Assembly (NCBI GenBank): GCA_902614065.1
Contig: CACMJT010000003.1
Span: forward strand, 62,001 to 126,000
From: an uncultured Bacteroidota bacterium
GTDB lineage: Bacteria > Bacteroidota > Bacteroidia > Flavobacteriales > Flavobacteriaceae
Direction: 5' to 3'
DNA: 64,000 nt
Shown here piece by piece: positions 40,599-50,129 of the stretch (its first letter is position 1; each line of letters begins with the position of its first letter). The notes beneath the pieces were generated by a model. That model was given only the letters and a program-made list of their open reading frames with translations. It was not told the DNA's origin and searched no databases. The translations under genes and the position numbers were made by a program.

Positions 40599-41584
40599 TC
40601 AACAAATCCTTTTTCAGTCAAAAGTTGCATTATTTGTATTGTATTAGTTGCCGCTCCTTTTCTTAAATTATCACAAACAACCCACATATTTAGACTGTTT
40701 TCACATGAGTTGTCTCTTCTAACTCTTCCAACATAAACATCATCTTTTCCTTGTGAATTTAAAGGCATTGGGTAATGATTTTCAAATGGCTTATCCTCTA
40801 AAATTACACCCTCTGAGTTTTGTATAATTTTTTTTATATCATCTATATCAAATGATTTTTCTAAAGTGATATTAATTGATTCACTATGACCCCCTAAAAT
40901 TGGTAACCGAACTGCAGTTGCTGTTATTGAAATATTTGAATCAAGAATTTTATTCGTTTCTTTAACTAGTTTCATTTCCTCTTTAGTATATCCATTTTCC
41001 TCAAATTCATCACAATGAGGAATAGCATTCTTATATATTTGATGAGGATAAACTTTTTTGGTATTGCTATTATTTTCTTCACCATCCAATTGAGCAATCG
41101 CCTTTCTTCCTGTTCCTGAAATAGATTGGTAAGTTGAAACAATAATTCTTAAAATATTATACTTTCGATGAATATTATGGATTGCCATTACCATTTGTAT
41201 AGTTGAGCAATTTGGATTGGGTATAATTTTATCTTCTTTCTGCAATATATGCCCATTGATTTCAGGTACTATAAGCTTTTTTGTTACATCCATTCTCCAA
41301 GCAGATGAGTTGTCAATAACATATATTCCCTCTCTAACAAAAATTGGTGCCCACTTCAACGATAATTCCTTACCTGCACTAAATATTGCAACGTCAATTT
41401 TATTTTGAAGAACATTATCAATAGATATTATTTTAATATCTGCACCCTTAAACTTTATAGACTGGCCAATAGATCTTTCAGATGCAACCGCGTAAATATT
41501 ATCTACTTTAATTTTAGATTTATCAAGAATCTCGAAAATTACTTGGCCAACCAGTCCAGTTGCTCCAACTATTGCAACATCCAT
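40595..41584 (-). CDS. asd: aspartate-semialdehyde dehydrogenase
   Basis: A 329-residue NADP-dependent enzyme of the lysine, threonine and methionine pathway. N-terminal dinucleotide motif VGATGLVGQ, catalytic Cys126 in [15 protein letters not shown] and the HS of [12 protein letters not shown]. The family length is complete. It is followed upstream by alr at 41611. Confidence 0.95.
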   Translation of the reverse strand: MDVAIVGATGLVGQVIFEILDKSKIKVDNIYAVASERSIGQSIKFKGADIKIISIDNVLQNKIDVAIFSAGKELSLKWAPIFVREGIYVIDNSSAWRMDVTKKLIVPEINGHILQKEDKIIPNPNCSTIQMVMAIHNIHRKYNILRIIVSTYQSISGTGRKAIAQLDGEENNSNTKKVYPHQIYKNAIPHCDEFEENGYTKEEMKLVKETNKILDSNISITATAVRLPILGGHSESINITLEKSFDIDDIKKIIQNSEGVILEDKPFENHYPMPLNSQGKDDVYVGRVRRDNSCENSLNMWVVCDNLRKGAATNTIQIMQLLTEKGFVD

Positions 41585-41610
41585 AATTCAAATTTAAAGC
41601 AATATTGAAA

Positions 41611-42711
41611 TTATTTAATATAAATTCTCTTTATTCTGTTGGATAATGAGGTTAAAATCTCATATGAGATAGTGCCATTTTTTCTTGCTAGTTGATCAGC
41701 ATTTTGATTGTTTGAATCAATGATGATTACTTCATCTCCCTCACTACAATTAATTTTTGAAACATCTACCATCAACATATCCATACAAACATTTCCTACA
41801 ATTTTAGCTTCTTGGTTATTGATGATAAAACTTGCTTTACCATTTCCAAAACTTCTACTTATGCCATCCGCATGTCCTATAGGAATTATCCCGACTTTTG
41901 AATCCTTTGTTGCGATAAAACCTCTGTTATATCCAACAGAATCTCCTTTTTTAATTTTATGAATTTGAGACACAACAGATTTTAAATTAACAACAGGCTT
42001 AAAAAACTTGTCATAATTCTGGTCATTACCATAACCGTATAAACCTATTCCACTTCTAACCATGTCATATTGAAATTTGCTATAATTCAATATTCCTGAT
42101 GTATTTAAAAGGTGTTTTTTAAATTCCGATTTAAAAATAGTTGACATTTTACTTGAAATCTCTTCAAATAATTCAATCTGATTGTCAGTGAATTTCTTCT
42201 CATTTAAATCCTCAGATGCACCTAAATGAGAAAATATATATTTTATTTTAATATTAGAATATGAGGTAACTTTTGTATGTATTTTTTCAATATCCTTAAA
42301 CGAAAATCCTAGTCTGTTCAGCCCTGTATTGAATTTTAGGTGAAATGGATATTCTTTTTCATTTTTACTTCTTTCTATAAAAGCATCTAAAACTCGAAAA
42401 GAGTAAATGTTGGGCTCAAGCTTATGTTTAATAATATCATCAAAGTCGTCTATTTGAGGATGTAATACTAATATAGGACTTGTTATTCCAGATTTCCTTA
42501 ACTCAACTCCCTCATTTGAATATGCGACAGCCAGATAATCTACTTTATTTTCCTCCAACTTTTTAGCTATTTCAACAGGCTCTGAGCCATATCCAAATGC
42601 TTTGACCACGCATAATATTTTTGTTTTTTCTGATATTTTTTTCCTTAGAAAATTAAGATTATGTTCTAAGTTTTTCAGATTAACCTCTATGTGTGTATTT
42701 TGAATACTCAA
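41611..42711 (-). CDS. alr: alanine racemase
   Basis: A 366-residue PLP enzyme producing D-alanine for peptidoglycan. PLP Lys37 lies in VVKAFGYGS (the usual motif VVKADAYGHG is partly changed), with GLNRLGF, VRSGIGLYGYG and the second catalytic Tyr in SVGYNRGF. The C-terminal beta domain has VCMDMLMVDVS. Its start overlaps the end of tdk by four bases. Confidence 0.93.
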   Translation of the reverse strand: MSIQNTHIEVNLKNLEHNLNFLRKKISEKTKILCVVKAFGYGSEPVEIAKKLEENKVDYLAVAYSNEGVELRKSGITSPILVLHPQIDDFDDIIKHKLEPNIYSFRVLDAFIERSKNEKEYPFHLKFNTGLNRLGFSFKDIEKIHTKVTSYSNIKIKYIFSHLGASEDLNEKKFTDNQIELFEEISSKMSTIFKSEFKKHLLNTSGILNYSKFQYDMVRSGIGLYGYGNDQNYDKFFKPVVNLKSVVSQIHKIKKGDSVGYNRGFIATKDSKVGIIPIGHADGISRSFGNGKASFIINNQEAKIVGNVCMDMLMVDVSKINCSEGDEVIIIDSNNQNADQLARKNGTISYEILTSLSNRIKRIYIK

Positions 42712-43259
42712 TTTTTTTTATTCTTCATTTTTGATACAAAAGCTTCCCGACTCAGAGGCTCATAATCATTTTTTTCACCCAACATTACAGTGTCATTATT
42801 ATTTGATTTTCTAAAACTGAAGTTTGCAGGTTTTCCAGTTTCAGTACAAATTGCATGAACTTTTAATACATCTTCAGCGATTGCCATTAATTTTGGCATA
42901 GGTCCAAAAGGCTTTCCTAAATAATCCATATCTAGACCCGCAATTATAATCCTAATACCTTTATTTGCTAAATTATTGCATACTTCAACAATATCCTCAG
43001 AGAAAAATTGAGCTTCATCAATTGCAATTACATCACAATTATTAGCTTGGTTTATAATTTCACCAACATCTTTAATATTTATTGCATCGATACTTTTTTT
43101 ACTGTGAGATTGAATTTTATTATCTCCACTTCTTTTATCAATTTCAGGTTTAAAGACTTTGTAATTAAGATTTGTATTGTGAAGTTCTTGGATTCTTTTA
43201 ATTAGTTCTTCAGTTTTTCCAGAAAACATTGACCCGCATATTACTTCTATACTACCCAT
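42708..43259 (-). CDS. tdk: thymidine kinase
   Basis: A 183-residue type II thymidine kinase. P-loop GSMFSGKT at 9-16, IDEAQFF with the catalytic Glu near 97, and AGLDMDYLGKPFG. The zinc-ribbon cysteines usual in this family are mostly replaced (AICTETGKPANFSFR), a known variation in Bacteroidota. It is coupled to alr. Confidence 0.95.
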   Translation of the reverse strand: MGSIEVICGSMFSGKTEELIKRIQELHNTNLNYKVFKPEIDKRSGDNKIQSHSKKSIDAINIKDVGEIINQANNCDVIAIDEAQFFSEDIVEVCNNLANKGIRIIIAGLDMDYLGKPFGPMPKLMAIAEDVLKVHAICTETGKPANFSFRKSNNNDTVMLGEKNDYEPLSREAFVSKMKNKKN

Positions 43260-43262
43260 ATT

Positions 43263-44975
43263 TTAAAAATTTGCATTTAGCCAATTCATTCTATTACCTA
43301 TCCAATCCTTTAGACGATCAACTTCCTCAGAATATGTTAGGTTCCATACTGGGTTGGGCCAAACATAAACACCTAAAGTACCCCATCTTTGATAATTTGC
43401 TTCTTGTGACTTATTGATATAATAGGAAATATCGTCAATTTCTTTTTTAAACTCATTTAGTTTATCAAAATAAAAAGAATACCTTGATTTTACTTTTTCT
43501 ACAAAAGATGGATCATCATACATTCTATTAATCCAATTATTTTGTTTAACGTAAAAACCATTTTCAAATTGTGCATCTGAATAATTTAAATTTCCATACG
43601 ACAAATCAAAATCCCATATCGGCCCAAATTTAATTTTCTCACCTGGAATCAAGGTGAAATAGATACTAGAATACCAGCGTGCATCAACTGTTTTTGCTAT
43701 TTCATTTATTATAAACCAATCTATTAAACTATCAACATCAATAAATGATTCATAACCCGACACAGGGTCTCTAAAGCTTTGTGAAAATAAAATTGATTCA
43801 AACTGATTTACATAATTTACTATGTAATTATACTCATCACTATCATAATCAAGACTGGGTTCTTTTATATTAAATACTCCATCTACATGAACCGAAGACC
43901 AAATTATTGGTTTAAAAATCACATCGTCAGGGTCAATTCTTTCATTAGCGTCAGTATCGATTTCAATTAAATAACCATTATCTCCAATATTCACTCTGTT
44001 TTTTGATTCTTCAACTTTTTGACCTATCAAATATGTACCCTGATAATCATCATTTATAAAAAGCTCAGCATATTCGGCACTTGGAGTATATTCAAGCCTG
44101 CTATTTTTTCCCATATACCTAGCTATTTTATTTCTTATCATAGATTTATCACTTTTTTCAGCCAATAAAACCCATTTTTTATCCTCTGGCATACCCAGAA
44201 TTTCAGTTTTATCTCCAAATTTAATTTGATAGGGGCACTTCCCAACAACAGCTCCTGCATTAGAATCAACACATAACCACCAAGTTGAATTCCCCCTGCC
44301 CTTAATTTTCATTGAAGTCTCTGCTAAACTTTCATAGTAACCCTCTCCAATTATTTCAACTGTTCCTTCAACATACGAATCTTTGTCCATTGTTGGACCA
44401 ACCACTTGGTTTGTTTTTAGTTTAATTATCGGTAAACCCGAATCAGGATAATGTTTAAAAACAGCTTTTATATTTTTGGGCCCATCCATTGTTAAATCGA
44501 CAGGGTTTTCTTTGCCATTAATATCACCAACCCATTCACTGAACACCCATCCGCTCTCAGCAACCGCATTTAGTCTCAATATGGTTCCACTATTATAATT
44601 TTCAATTATTCCTTGCTTTATTACTTCTTTGTATACACTACCATTCCCTTCAACCTCAAGATTCAGTAAATATTTTTTCTTAATAAAATTCGCTGTAACT
44701 GTTACATCCGAATTCATTATAACACTTAGTGAGAGGGGGGAAATGTGGTTGCTCTCAGAATATTCTAAATACGAACCCTCCCAATCTAAAAACTCATATT
44801 CGCTTGACGGGTTGGCTGTAATTTTCACCACTGTGCCCTCTGAGTAATAACCTTCTGAAGGAGAAGTTAATCCACCCAATTCAGGATTTGAATTTACAGT
44901 TAGTTTATATTCAACAACTTCTTTTTGACAGGAAATAAATAATAAAGTCGATATTACAAATAGAATTTTTTTCAT
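43263..44975 (-). CDS. CotH-kinase lipoprotein with two InlB-type repeats
   Basis: A 570-residue lipoprotein: signal with lipobox FISC (Cys16), then two Listeria-Bacteroides (InlB B) repeats (about 25-97 and 98-175), each with the Gly turn, Y..G..V..A.P..Y.F..W pattern and ending ..V.A.F. A CotH-like protein kinase domain follows, from about 185 to 560: KIKGRGNSTW, KKWVLLAEKSDKSMIRNKIA, AELFINDDYQGTYLIGQKV and the metal-binding GPIWDFDLSYGN. CotH kinases phosphorylate secreted proteins in other bacteria. Target here unknown. A -7 box lies at 44993. Confidence 0.85.
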   Translation of the reverse strand: MKKILFVISTLLFISCQKEVVEYKLTVNSNPELGGLTSPSEGYYSEGTVVKITANPSSEYEFLDWEGSYLEYSESNHISPLSLSVIMNSDVTVTANFIKKKYLLNLEVEGNGSVYKEVIKQGIIENYNSGTILRLNAVAESGWVFSEWVGDINGKENPVDLTMDGPKNIKAVFKHYPDSGLPIIKLKTNQVVGPTMDKDSYVEGTVEIIGEGYYESLAETSMKIKGRGNSTWWLCVDSNAGAVVGKCPYQIKFGDKTEILGMPEDKKWVLLAEKSDKSMIRNKIARYMGKNSRLEYTPSAEYAELFINDDYQGTYLIGQKVEESKNRVNIGDNGYLIEIDTDANERIDPDDVIFKPIIWSSVHVDGVFNIKEPSLDYDSDEYNYIVNYVNQFESILFSQSFRDPVSGYESFIDVDSLIDWFIINEIAKTVDARWYSSIYFTLIPGEKIKFGPIWDFDLSYGNLNYSDAQFENGFYVKQNNWINRMYDDPSFVEKVKSRYSFYFDKLNEFKKEIDDISYYINKSQEANYQRWGTLGVYVWPNPVWNLTYSEEVDRLKDWIGNRMNWLNANF

Positions 44976-44992
44976 AAGTTGTTGAATAATTA

Positions 44993-45000
44993 CAAAGATA
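44993..45000 (-). promoter_or_regulatory. Bacteroidota -7 box upstream of the CotH lipoprotein gene
   Basis: On the minus strand it reads TATCTTTG, matching TAnnTTTG exactly, 17 bases from the ATG at 44975. No -33 TTTG found. Confidence 0.45.
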
Positions 45001-45008
45001 AAATATTA

Positions 45009-45674
45009 ATGTCTAGACTTTTAATTATTCCTTCACCAATTGGAAATTTAGCTGATATTACGCAAAGATCAGTTTCATTATTATCCAGTGTCGATTATAT
45101 ACTTTGTGAGGATACAAGGAGAACAGTCAAACTAATCAATCACTTAAAAATTAAAAATTCTCTAAAGTCTTTTCACAAGTTTAATGAACATTCAAAAATT
45201 CAATCAATAATTGATGATCTTAAAGCAGGAAAGGTTATTGGTTTAGTTTCTGATGCTGGAACACCTGGAATCTCCGACCCTGGATACCTCATTGTTAAAA
45301 ATTGTATTGAAAATGAAATAGAAGTAGAATGTTTACCCGGCCCTACAGCATTAATCCCTGCCCTTGTTATAAGTGGAATCCCTAGTGAAAGATTCTCTTT
45401 TGAAGGGTTTTTACCAATTAAAAAAGGAAGAAAAAAAAGACTAGAAGATCTATCTGAAGAAAAAAGAACAATGATTTTTTATGAATCTCCTCATAAAATT
45501 TCCAAAACCTTAAATGATTTAAAAGTTCACTTTGGCGATGATAGAAAGGTATCAGTATCTAAAGAATTAACAAAAATTCATGAATCAACGATCAGAGGAA
45601 CCTTAGGTACAATTAGCCTTGGAGAAGGGAAAATTCGGGGAGAATTTGTTATCGTAGTTGAGGGTTTAAAATAA
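45009..45674 (+). CDS. rsmI: 16S rRNA (cytidine-1402-2'-O)-methyltransferase
   Basis: About 221 residues from ATG 45009 (an earlier TTG start would add ten foreign residues). The tetrapyrrole-methylase fold is shown by RLLIIPSPIGNLADIT, CEDTRR, LVSDAGTPGISDPG, and ESPHKI, ending with SVSKELTKIHE. RsmI methylates C1402 of 16S rRNA. Confidence 0.95.
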   Translation: MSRLLIIPSPIGNLADITQRSVSLLSSVDYILCEDTRRTVKLINHLKIKNSLKSFHKFNEHSKIQSIIDDLKAGKVIGLVSDAGTPGISDPGYLIVKNCIENEIEVECLPGPTALIPALVISGIPSERFSFEGFLPIKKGRKKRLEDLSEEKRTMIFYESPHKISKTLNDLKVHFGDDRKVSVSKELTKIHESTIRGTLGTISLGEGKIRGEFVIVVEGLK

Positions 45675-45679
45675 AAAAA

Positions 45680-45695
45680 CCCCCATTTCTGGGGG
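45680..45695. terminator. bidirectional GC-rich terminator
   Basis: CCCCCA (45680-45685) pairs with TGGGGG (45690-45695) around a TTTC loop. Upstream AAAAAAA and downstream CTCTTT give U-tracts on both strands; the minus-strand side is better. It separates rsmI from the convergent TonB-receptor gene. Confidence 0.8.
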
Positions 45696-45719
45696 CTCTT
45701 TACAATAAAAATAAAAAAC

Positions 45720-48437
45720 CTAGAATCTGTAAGTTAATCCAACATTCCAAGTTCTTCCCCAACCTGGGAAAATTCTGTTAGCTGTGTTAATTCCCATATA
45801 ATTCGTAGAATCATCAGTAGCTAAATAGTTATTTTCCATTTCAGGATAATATTCTTCATCAAATACGTTATTAATATTTAATCTCAAATATGCATTATTC
45901 CCAAATAAATCGAAGTTATAACCAGCGCCAAAATCAAATAGTTTGTAGGCTGGTAACTGAGCATTTCCTCCATCTGGCTCATCAAAATCTTCTGCATTTA
46001 TGTTAGAGAAGATATTGTCAGCTCCAAATAGTGCCAAATTAAATTTAAAGTCACTTGTTGGAAATACAGTTAAATTTAATCTTCCAGTTGTTTGTCCACC
46101 ATCTCCCACTTTAATACCATCTAAGTATAAAGTTGAAGATCCAATTGAAACACCATCATTATTTGTTACATTATCGTCTGTAGAGTTTCCTCCATACTCA
46201 TAATTACCTAAAGTTAACATACCCTCTAACTTAACAAATGGACTAATATTCCAAACAGCGTCAAGTTCGATTCCTGTGTGAAGTTGCTCAATTCCAGTAT
46301 AATTAGCCTGTCCGCTTTCTCCGTTAATTCTTACACCTTCATATAGAAATCTATCTTTCCATGATGTTCTAAACAAGTTAATGTTCATATTAAAGTCACT
46401 TGATCTGAAACCATAACCAAGTTCAAGACCTAAAACTTTTTCATTTCTTAATTCTTCATCAGGTGTCACAAAATTATCATAGTCTTGGAAAACTGCATCA
46501 AAATTTGGGGCTTTAGAGTAATAACCTGTATTTACAAAAACATTGTTTTGTGCATCAAGGTTAAAGTTTGCACCAGCTTTAATTGTTCCACCTAAAATAT
46601 TTTTAGTGTCACTTTTATGCATTGGGTCATCAACTGTATATCTGAAATAATCAATTCTTTGGAATCCTTGATTTGCGACAGATCCTTGAACGAATACTGA
46701 AGTTTCTTCAGTAACGTATTCAACCTGACCAAATACACCAGCCCATGAAACAACTCCGTCATTGTGGTAATCAATTTTTGCTTCATCATCTGTTGACTTG
46801 AACACATTCCATAAGTTTGATAAATCAGATGAATACTCTTTCTTGGCTATAAAACCTCCAGGATAATTTACATTATCAAAGTCTCTATACCCATCAGCTC
46901 CTAATAAATTATCTAGCCTTCTGTAGTGTATTCCAGTGTAATATCTTACATCTGCACCAATTTGGAAAGCCAACTTATCATTGACTTGATTTTTATAATT
47001 TACAAGCCCTCCAAACCAGTTATGTGAGTTTACAGATGCTCTCCTAATAAAACCATTTCTTCTTCTACCGTCCACGTAGTTGTCTGGATCATTAACAATG
47101 TATAATCCTGTTGCGACATCTGGTGCATTTGAATAACCACCACCATAACTCCAAGTACCACCAACACCACTGTTAGACTTTGCAATTTCATCCCAAAGTA
47201 CTTGTCCAGTATCAGCATTTCTAAATCTACCACTGCTGAAATATGAACCTATTCTTCCTAAGTCTCCTGTTCCACCACCACGACCATATGAAGCATAAGC
47301 TGTTACAGATAGGGTTTGACTAGAACTTAATTTGCTTTCCCAGTTTAAAGATGCAATTGGCTTGTGATAAAAGTTTTTTCTCATGTTAAAACTCTCACCA
47401 TTATAATATCCGCCATTGTAGTTATAATAAATACCGTGTTCAATATAGTCTGATAGCCTAGCCATGTTGTAATAACTAGTGGTTCTTTGTCCATGTGTTT
47501 GCGGTGCACCAGTTACAATTAATTGAACATTATTTTTGTCATCTTCGCTTTTCCATCCATATCCTAAAAAGTAGGAATAAGCTTCAAATTCAGTAAAGTC
47601 AACGATACCATCACCAGCTGTTCTACTAAAAACAAATGATAAGGCGTGCCCGCCGTCCATTACACCAGTATTATAGTTAAGAGTCTTCTTTATATACCCA
47701 TCATTACCAACTCTCACAGCAACTTTACCGCCTTTTGATAGTTCTGTAGATTTAGTAACAATATTTATAGTTCCACCAACTGATGAAATTGGTAGAGGTG
47801 AAGATCCCAATCCTCTTTGAACTTGCATTGCAGATACAACATCAGTTAAACCAGCCCAGTTACTCCAGTAGACTCTGCCATTTTCCATGTCATTTACTGG
47901 CATACCATTGATTAAAACCGCGATGTTTTCTTGGCGAAAACCTCTAATGTTGATTCTAGAGTCACCAAATGCACCACCTTGACGAGTTGCATAAACACCA
48001 GGTGTGGAGTTTAATAATTCAGGTAGTTCTAAGTTACCAATTCGGTCTTCGATTTCTGCTGTGGTAAGTGTTGAAACTGCAACAGGAGTTTCTCTATCTT
48101 TAGCAAGTGATACGTTTCCAAAAACTGTAACACCAGAAAGGATATTTTCACCTGGAGTAAGTTCGATTGTTCCTAAATCTCCAGACTCACCAACAACTAG
48201 CTCAACTGAATCATAACCAATGTACGATACAACTAATGTTGCACCAGTTTCTACACTAATCGTAAAAGCACCATTAAAGTCAGTCGAAACACCATCAGAT
48301 GTTCCTTTAACAACAACGGATGCTCCTGGTAGGCCAGACCCGACCTCACTATCTACAACAGTACCAGAAACTGAATTTTGAGCATAACTAGTTCCAAATA
48401 TGAAAACAGTTATGAAGAAAAATATTAATTTTTTCAT
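45720..48437 (-). CDS. TonB-dependent outer-membrane receptor
   Basis: A 905-residue receptor. A signal peptide ends YAQ (about 19); residues 22-100 form a CarboxypepD_reg-like domain (SVSGTVVDSEVGSGLPGASV), then a plug domain with LPELLNSTPGVYATRQGG, and a beta-barrel rich in aromatic strands ending with a C-terminal aromatic residue (RF). No SusD-like gene is adjacent, so the substrate is not apparent. Gly, Asn and Asp are abundant in the loops. It is preceded by 126 bases upstream without a gene. Confidence 0.9.
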   Translation of the reverse strand: MKKLIFFFITVFIFGTSYAQNSVSGTVVDSEVGSGLPGASVVVKGTSDGVSTDFNGAFTISVETGATLVVSYIGYDSVELVVGESGDLGTIELTPGENILSGVTVFGNVSLAKDRETPVAVSTLTTAEIEDRIGNLELPELLNSTPGVYATRQGGAFGDSRINIRGFRQENIAVLINGMPVNDMENGRVYWSNWAGLTDVVSAMQVQRGLGSSPLPISSVGGTINIVTKSTELSKGGKVAVRVGNDGYIKKTLNYNTGVMDGGHALSFVFSRTAGDGIVDFTEFEAYSYFLGYGWKSEDDKNNVQLIVTGAPQTHGQRTTSYYNMARLSDYIEHGIYYNYNGGYYNGESFNMRKNFYHKPIASLNWESKLSSSQTLSVTAYASYGRGGGTGDLGRIGSYFSSGRFRNADTGQVLWDEIAKSNSGVGGTWSYGGGYSNAPDVATGLYIVNDPDNYVDGRRRNGFIRRASVNSHNWFGGLVNYKNQVNDKLAFQIGADVRYYTGIHYRRLDNLLGADGYRDFDNVNYPGGFIAKKEYSSDLSNLWNVFKSTDDEAKIDYHNDGVVSWAGVFGQVEYVTEETSVFVQGSVANQGFQRIDYFRYTVDDPMHKSDTKNILGGTIKAGANFNLDAQNNVFVNTGYYSKAPNFDAVFQDYDNFVTPDEELRNEKVLGLELGYGFRSSDFNMNINLFRTSWKDRFLYEGVRINGESGQANYTGIEQLHTGIELDAVWNISPFVKLEGMLTLGNYEYGGNSTDDNVTNNDGVSIGSSTLYLDGIKVGDGGQTTGRLNLTVFPTSDFKFNLALFGADNIFSNINAEDFDEPDGGNAQLPAYKLFDFGAGYNFDLFGNNAYLRLNINNVFDEEYYPEMENNYLATDDSTNYMGINTANRIFPGWGRTWNVGLTYRF

Positions 48438-48563
48438 GTATTTATTGTTTAATTTATGTGGCAGAATTTACCATTTTTTTCTAATAAGATCGTTAACTTA
48501 AAATTAATTTTATGAACAAACTTTTTAAAAAAAACAGGAAGTTTACAAATGGTGTGTATTCTC

Positions 48564-50129
48564 CTATTTACTAATCAATTTTTCCAAAAGGTTTTTGGTA
48601 GACGGATCGTGGTTAAGAATGTTTTTTGATTTAATTTCTGTTAATAACTTGGTGGCAAGAGATTTACCAAGTTCAACGCCCCATTGATCAAAACTAAATA
48701 TATTGAGTATTACCCCTTGAACAAAAACTTTATGTTCATACATCGATAAAATCATTCCCAATGACTCTGGACTGACCTTATCAAATAAAATCGTATTGGA
48801 GGGATTATTTCCCTTAAATTTTCTAAATGGACTATCACCCATTGATCCTCCAACCATTAATGCTTGAGTCTGTGCAACAAAGTTTGACATAAGTTTATCA
48901 TGTGAATCATGATTACCGTGTAATGAAGATTTAAAGCCAATAAAATCACAAGGTATTAATTTTGTTCCTTGATGAAGAAGTTGAAAAAATGCATGTTGGG
49001 AGTTCGTTCCTGTCCCCCCCCAAACAATTGTGCCTGTTTGATAATCAACTTTTTCAGACAATCTATCTATACATTTTCCATTACTTTCCATGAACATCTG
49101 TTGTAAATAGTGAGGTAAAAACTTAAGATATTCACTGTAGGGTAATACAGCCTCCGTTTCACAATTCATAAAATTATTATACCAAATACTAATCAGCGCT
49201 AGACATACAGGAATATTCTTTTCAAAATTTGAAACCTTAAAATGTTCATCCATTTTATTGGCTCCCTTGAGAAACTTTTCAAAATTTTCATATCCAACTG
49301 CTAATGAGACAGATAATCCAACAGAACCCCAGACAGAAAATCTTCCTCCAACAAAATCATACATTTTAAAAATATTGTTCTTATCTAGACCAAATTTTAC
49401 TGCACTTTTAATATTAGAAGTGACTCCTATGAAATGCTTAGAAATATCTTCAATAGATCTACTTATAAGAAATTCTTTGATTTTTTTAGCATTAGTTAAT
49501 GTTTCTTGTGTTGTGAATGTCTTAGAAACAATTATAAATACAGTAGTTTCGGGGTCGACTAATTTTAGAACTTCTTTCAGGTGATCTCCATCCACATTTG
49601 ATACAAAATGACAATTAAGATCTGTTTTATAAAATTTTAAAGACTCAACAACCATATTTGGCCCCAGATCAGATCCACCGATTCCAATATTTACTATGTC
49701 GGTTATTTTTTTATTTGTTGAACCCCTGGTTTTGCCTGATAAAATATCATTAGTAAATTTTTCAATTTTTTGTCTATCCAAAAGAAGTTCTTTGCCAATT
49801 TCAGAATTTAAATTAAAATCTCTCAATGCTGTGTGAAGAACTGATCTATTCTCAGTTTCATTGATTTTTTCACCATTGAAAAGAGACTTTATATTTTTTT
49901 TCAATTCACAATCTTCACACAATTTAAGTAGTAGTTCAAAAGTTTCATCATTGATTATGTTCTTTGAAAAATCTAAAAACATTTTATCAAATTCAATAGA
50001 AAATTTTTTTATCCTATTTTTTGACGAATCAAAAAGGTCAATAATTTGTATACCAGCAATTTCTTCCCTTTTTTTAATTAACATTTTCCATGCTTCAGTG
50101 TTTTTTGGATTGATTTTAGAAAGGCTCAT
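48564..50129 (-). CDS. pgi: glucose-6-phosphate isomerase
   Basis: A 521-residue enzyme interconverting glucose-6-phosphate and fructose-6-phosphate. Visible: DIVNIGIGGSDLGP, VSKTFTTQETL, GGRFSVWGSVGLSVSLAVG, IVWGGTGTNSQHAFFQLLHQGT and CDFIGF. These are diagnostic of PGI. The start abuts the stop of the M23 peptidase gene, suggesting one transcript. Confidence 0.95.
   Translation of the reverse strand: MSLSKINPKNTEAWKMLIKKREEIAGIQIIDLFDSSKNRIKKFSIEFDKMFLDFSKNIINDETFELLLKLCEDCELKKNIKSLFNGEKINETENRSVLHTALRDFNLNSEIGKELLLDRQKIEKFTNDILSGKTRGSTNKKITDIVNIGIGGSDLGPNMVVESLKFYKTDLNCHFVSNVDGDHLKEVLKLVDPETTVFIIVSKTFTTQETLTNAKKIKEFLISRSIEDISKHFIGVTSNIKSAVKFGLDKNNIFKMYDFVGGRFSVWGSVGLSVSLAVGYENFEKFLKGANKMDEHFKVSNFEKNIPVCLALISIWYNNFMNCETEAVLPYSEYLKFLPHYLQQMFMESNGKCIDRLSEKVDYQTGTIVWGGTGTNSQHAFFQLLHQGTKLIPCDFIGFKSSLHGNHDSHDKLMSNFVAQTQALMVGGSMGDSPFRKFKGNNPSNTILFDKVSPESLGMILSMYEHKVFVQGVILNIFSFDQWGVELGKSLATKLLTEIKSKNILNHDPSTKNLLEKLISK

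Noticed and set aside
41589..41596. CAAATTTA (minus-strand TAAATTTG) before asd as a promoter
   Set aside because: It ends only four bases from the ATG, leaving no room for a normal transcript start; probably coincidental in A+T-rich DNA.
49258..49584. Plus-strand open frame of about 108 codons opposite pgi
   Set aside because: Shadow of a conserved glycolytic gene with no own features.
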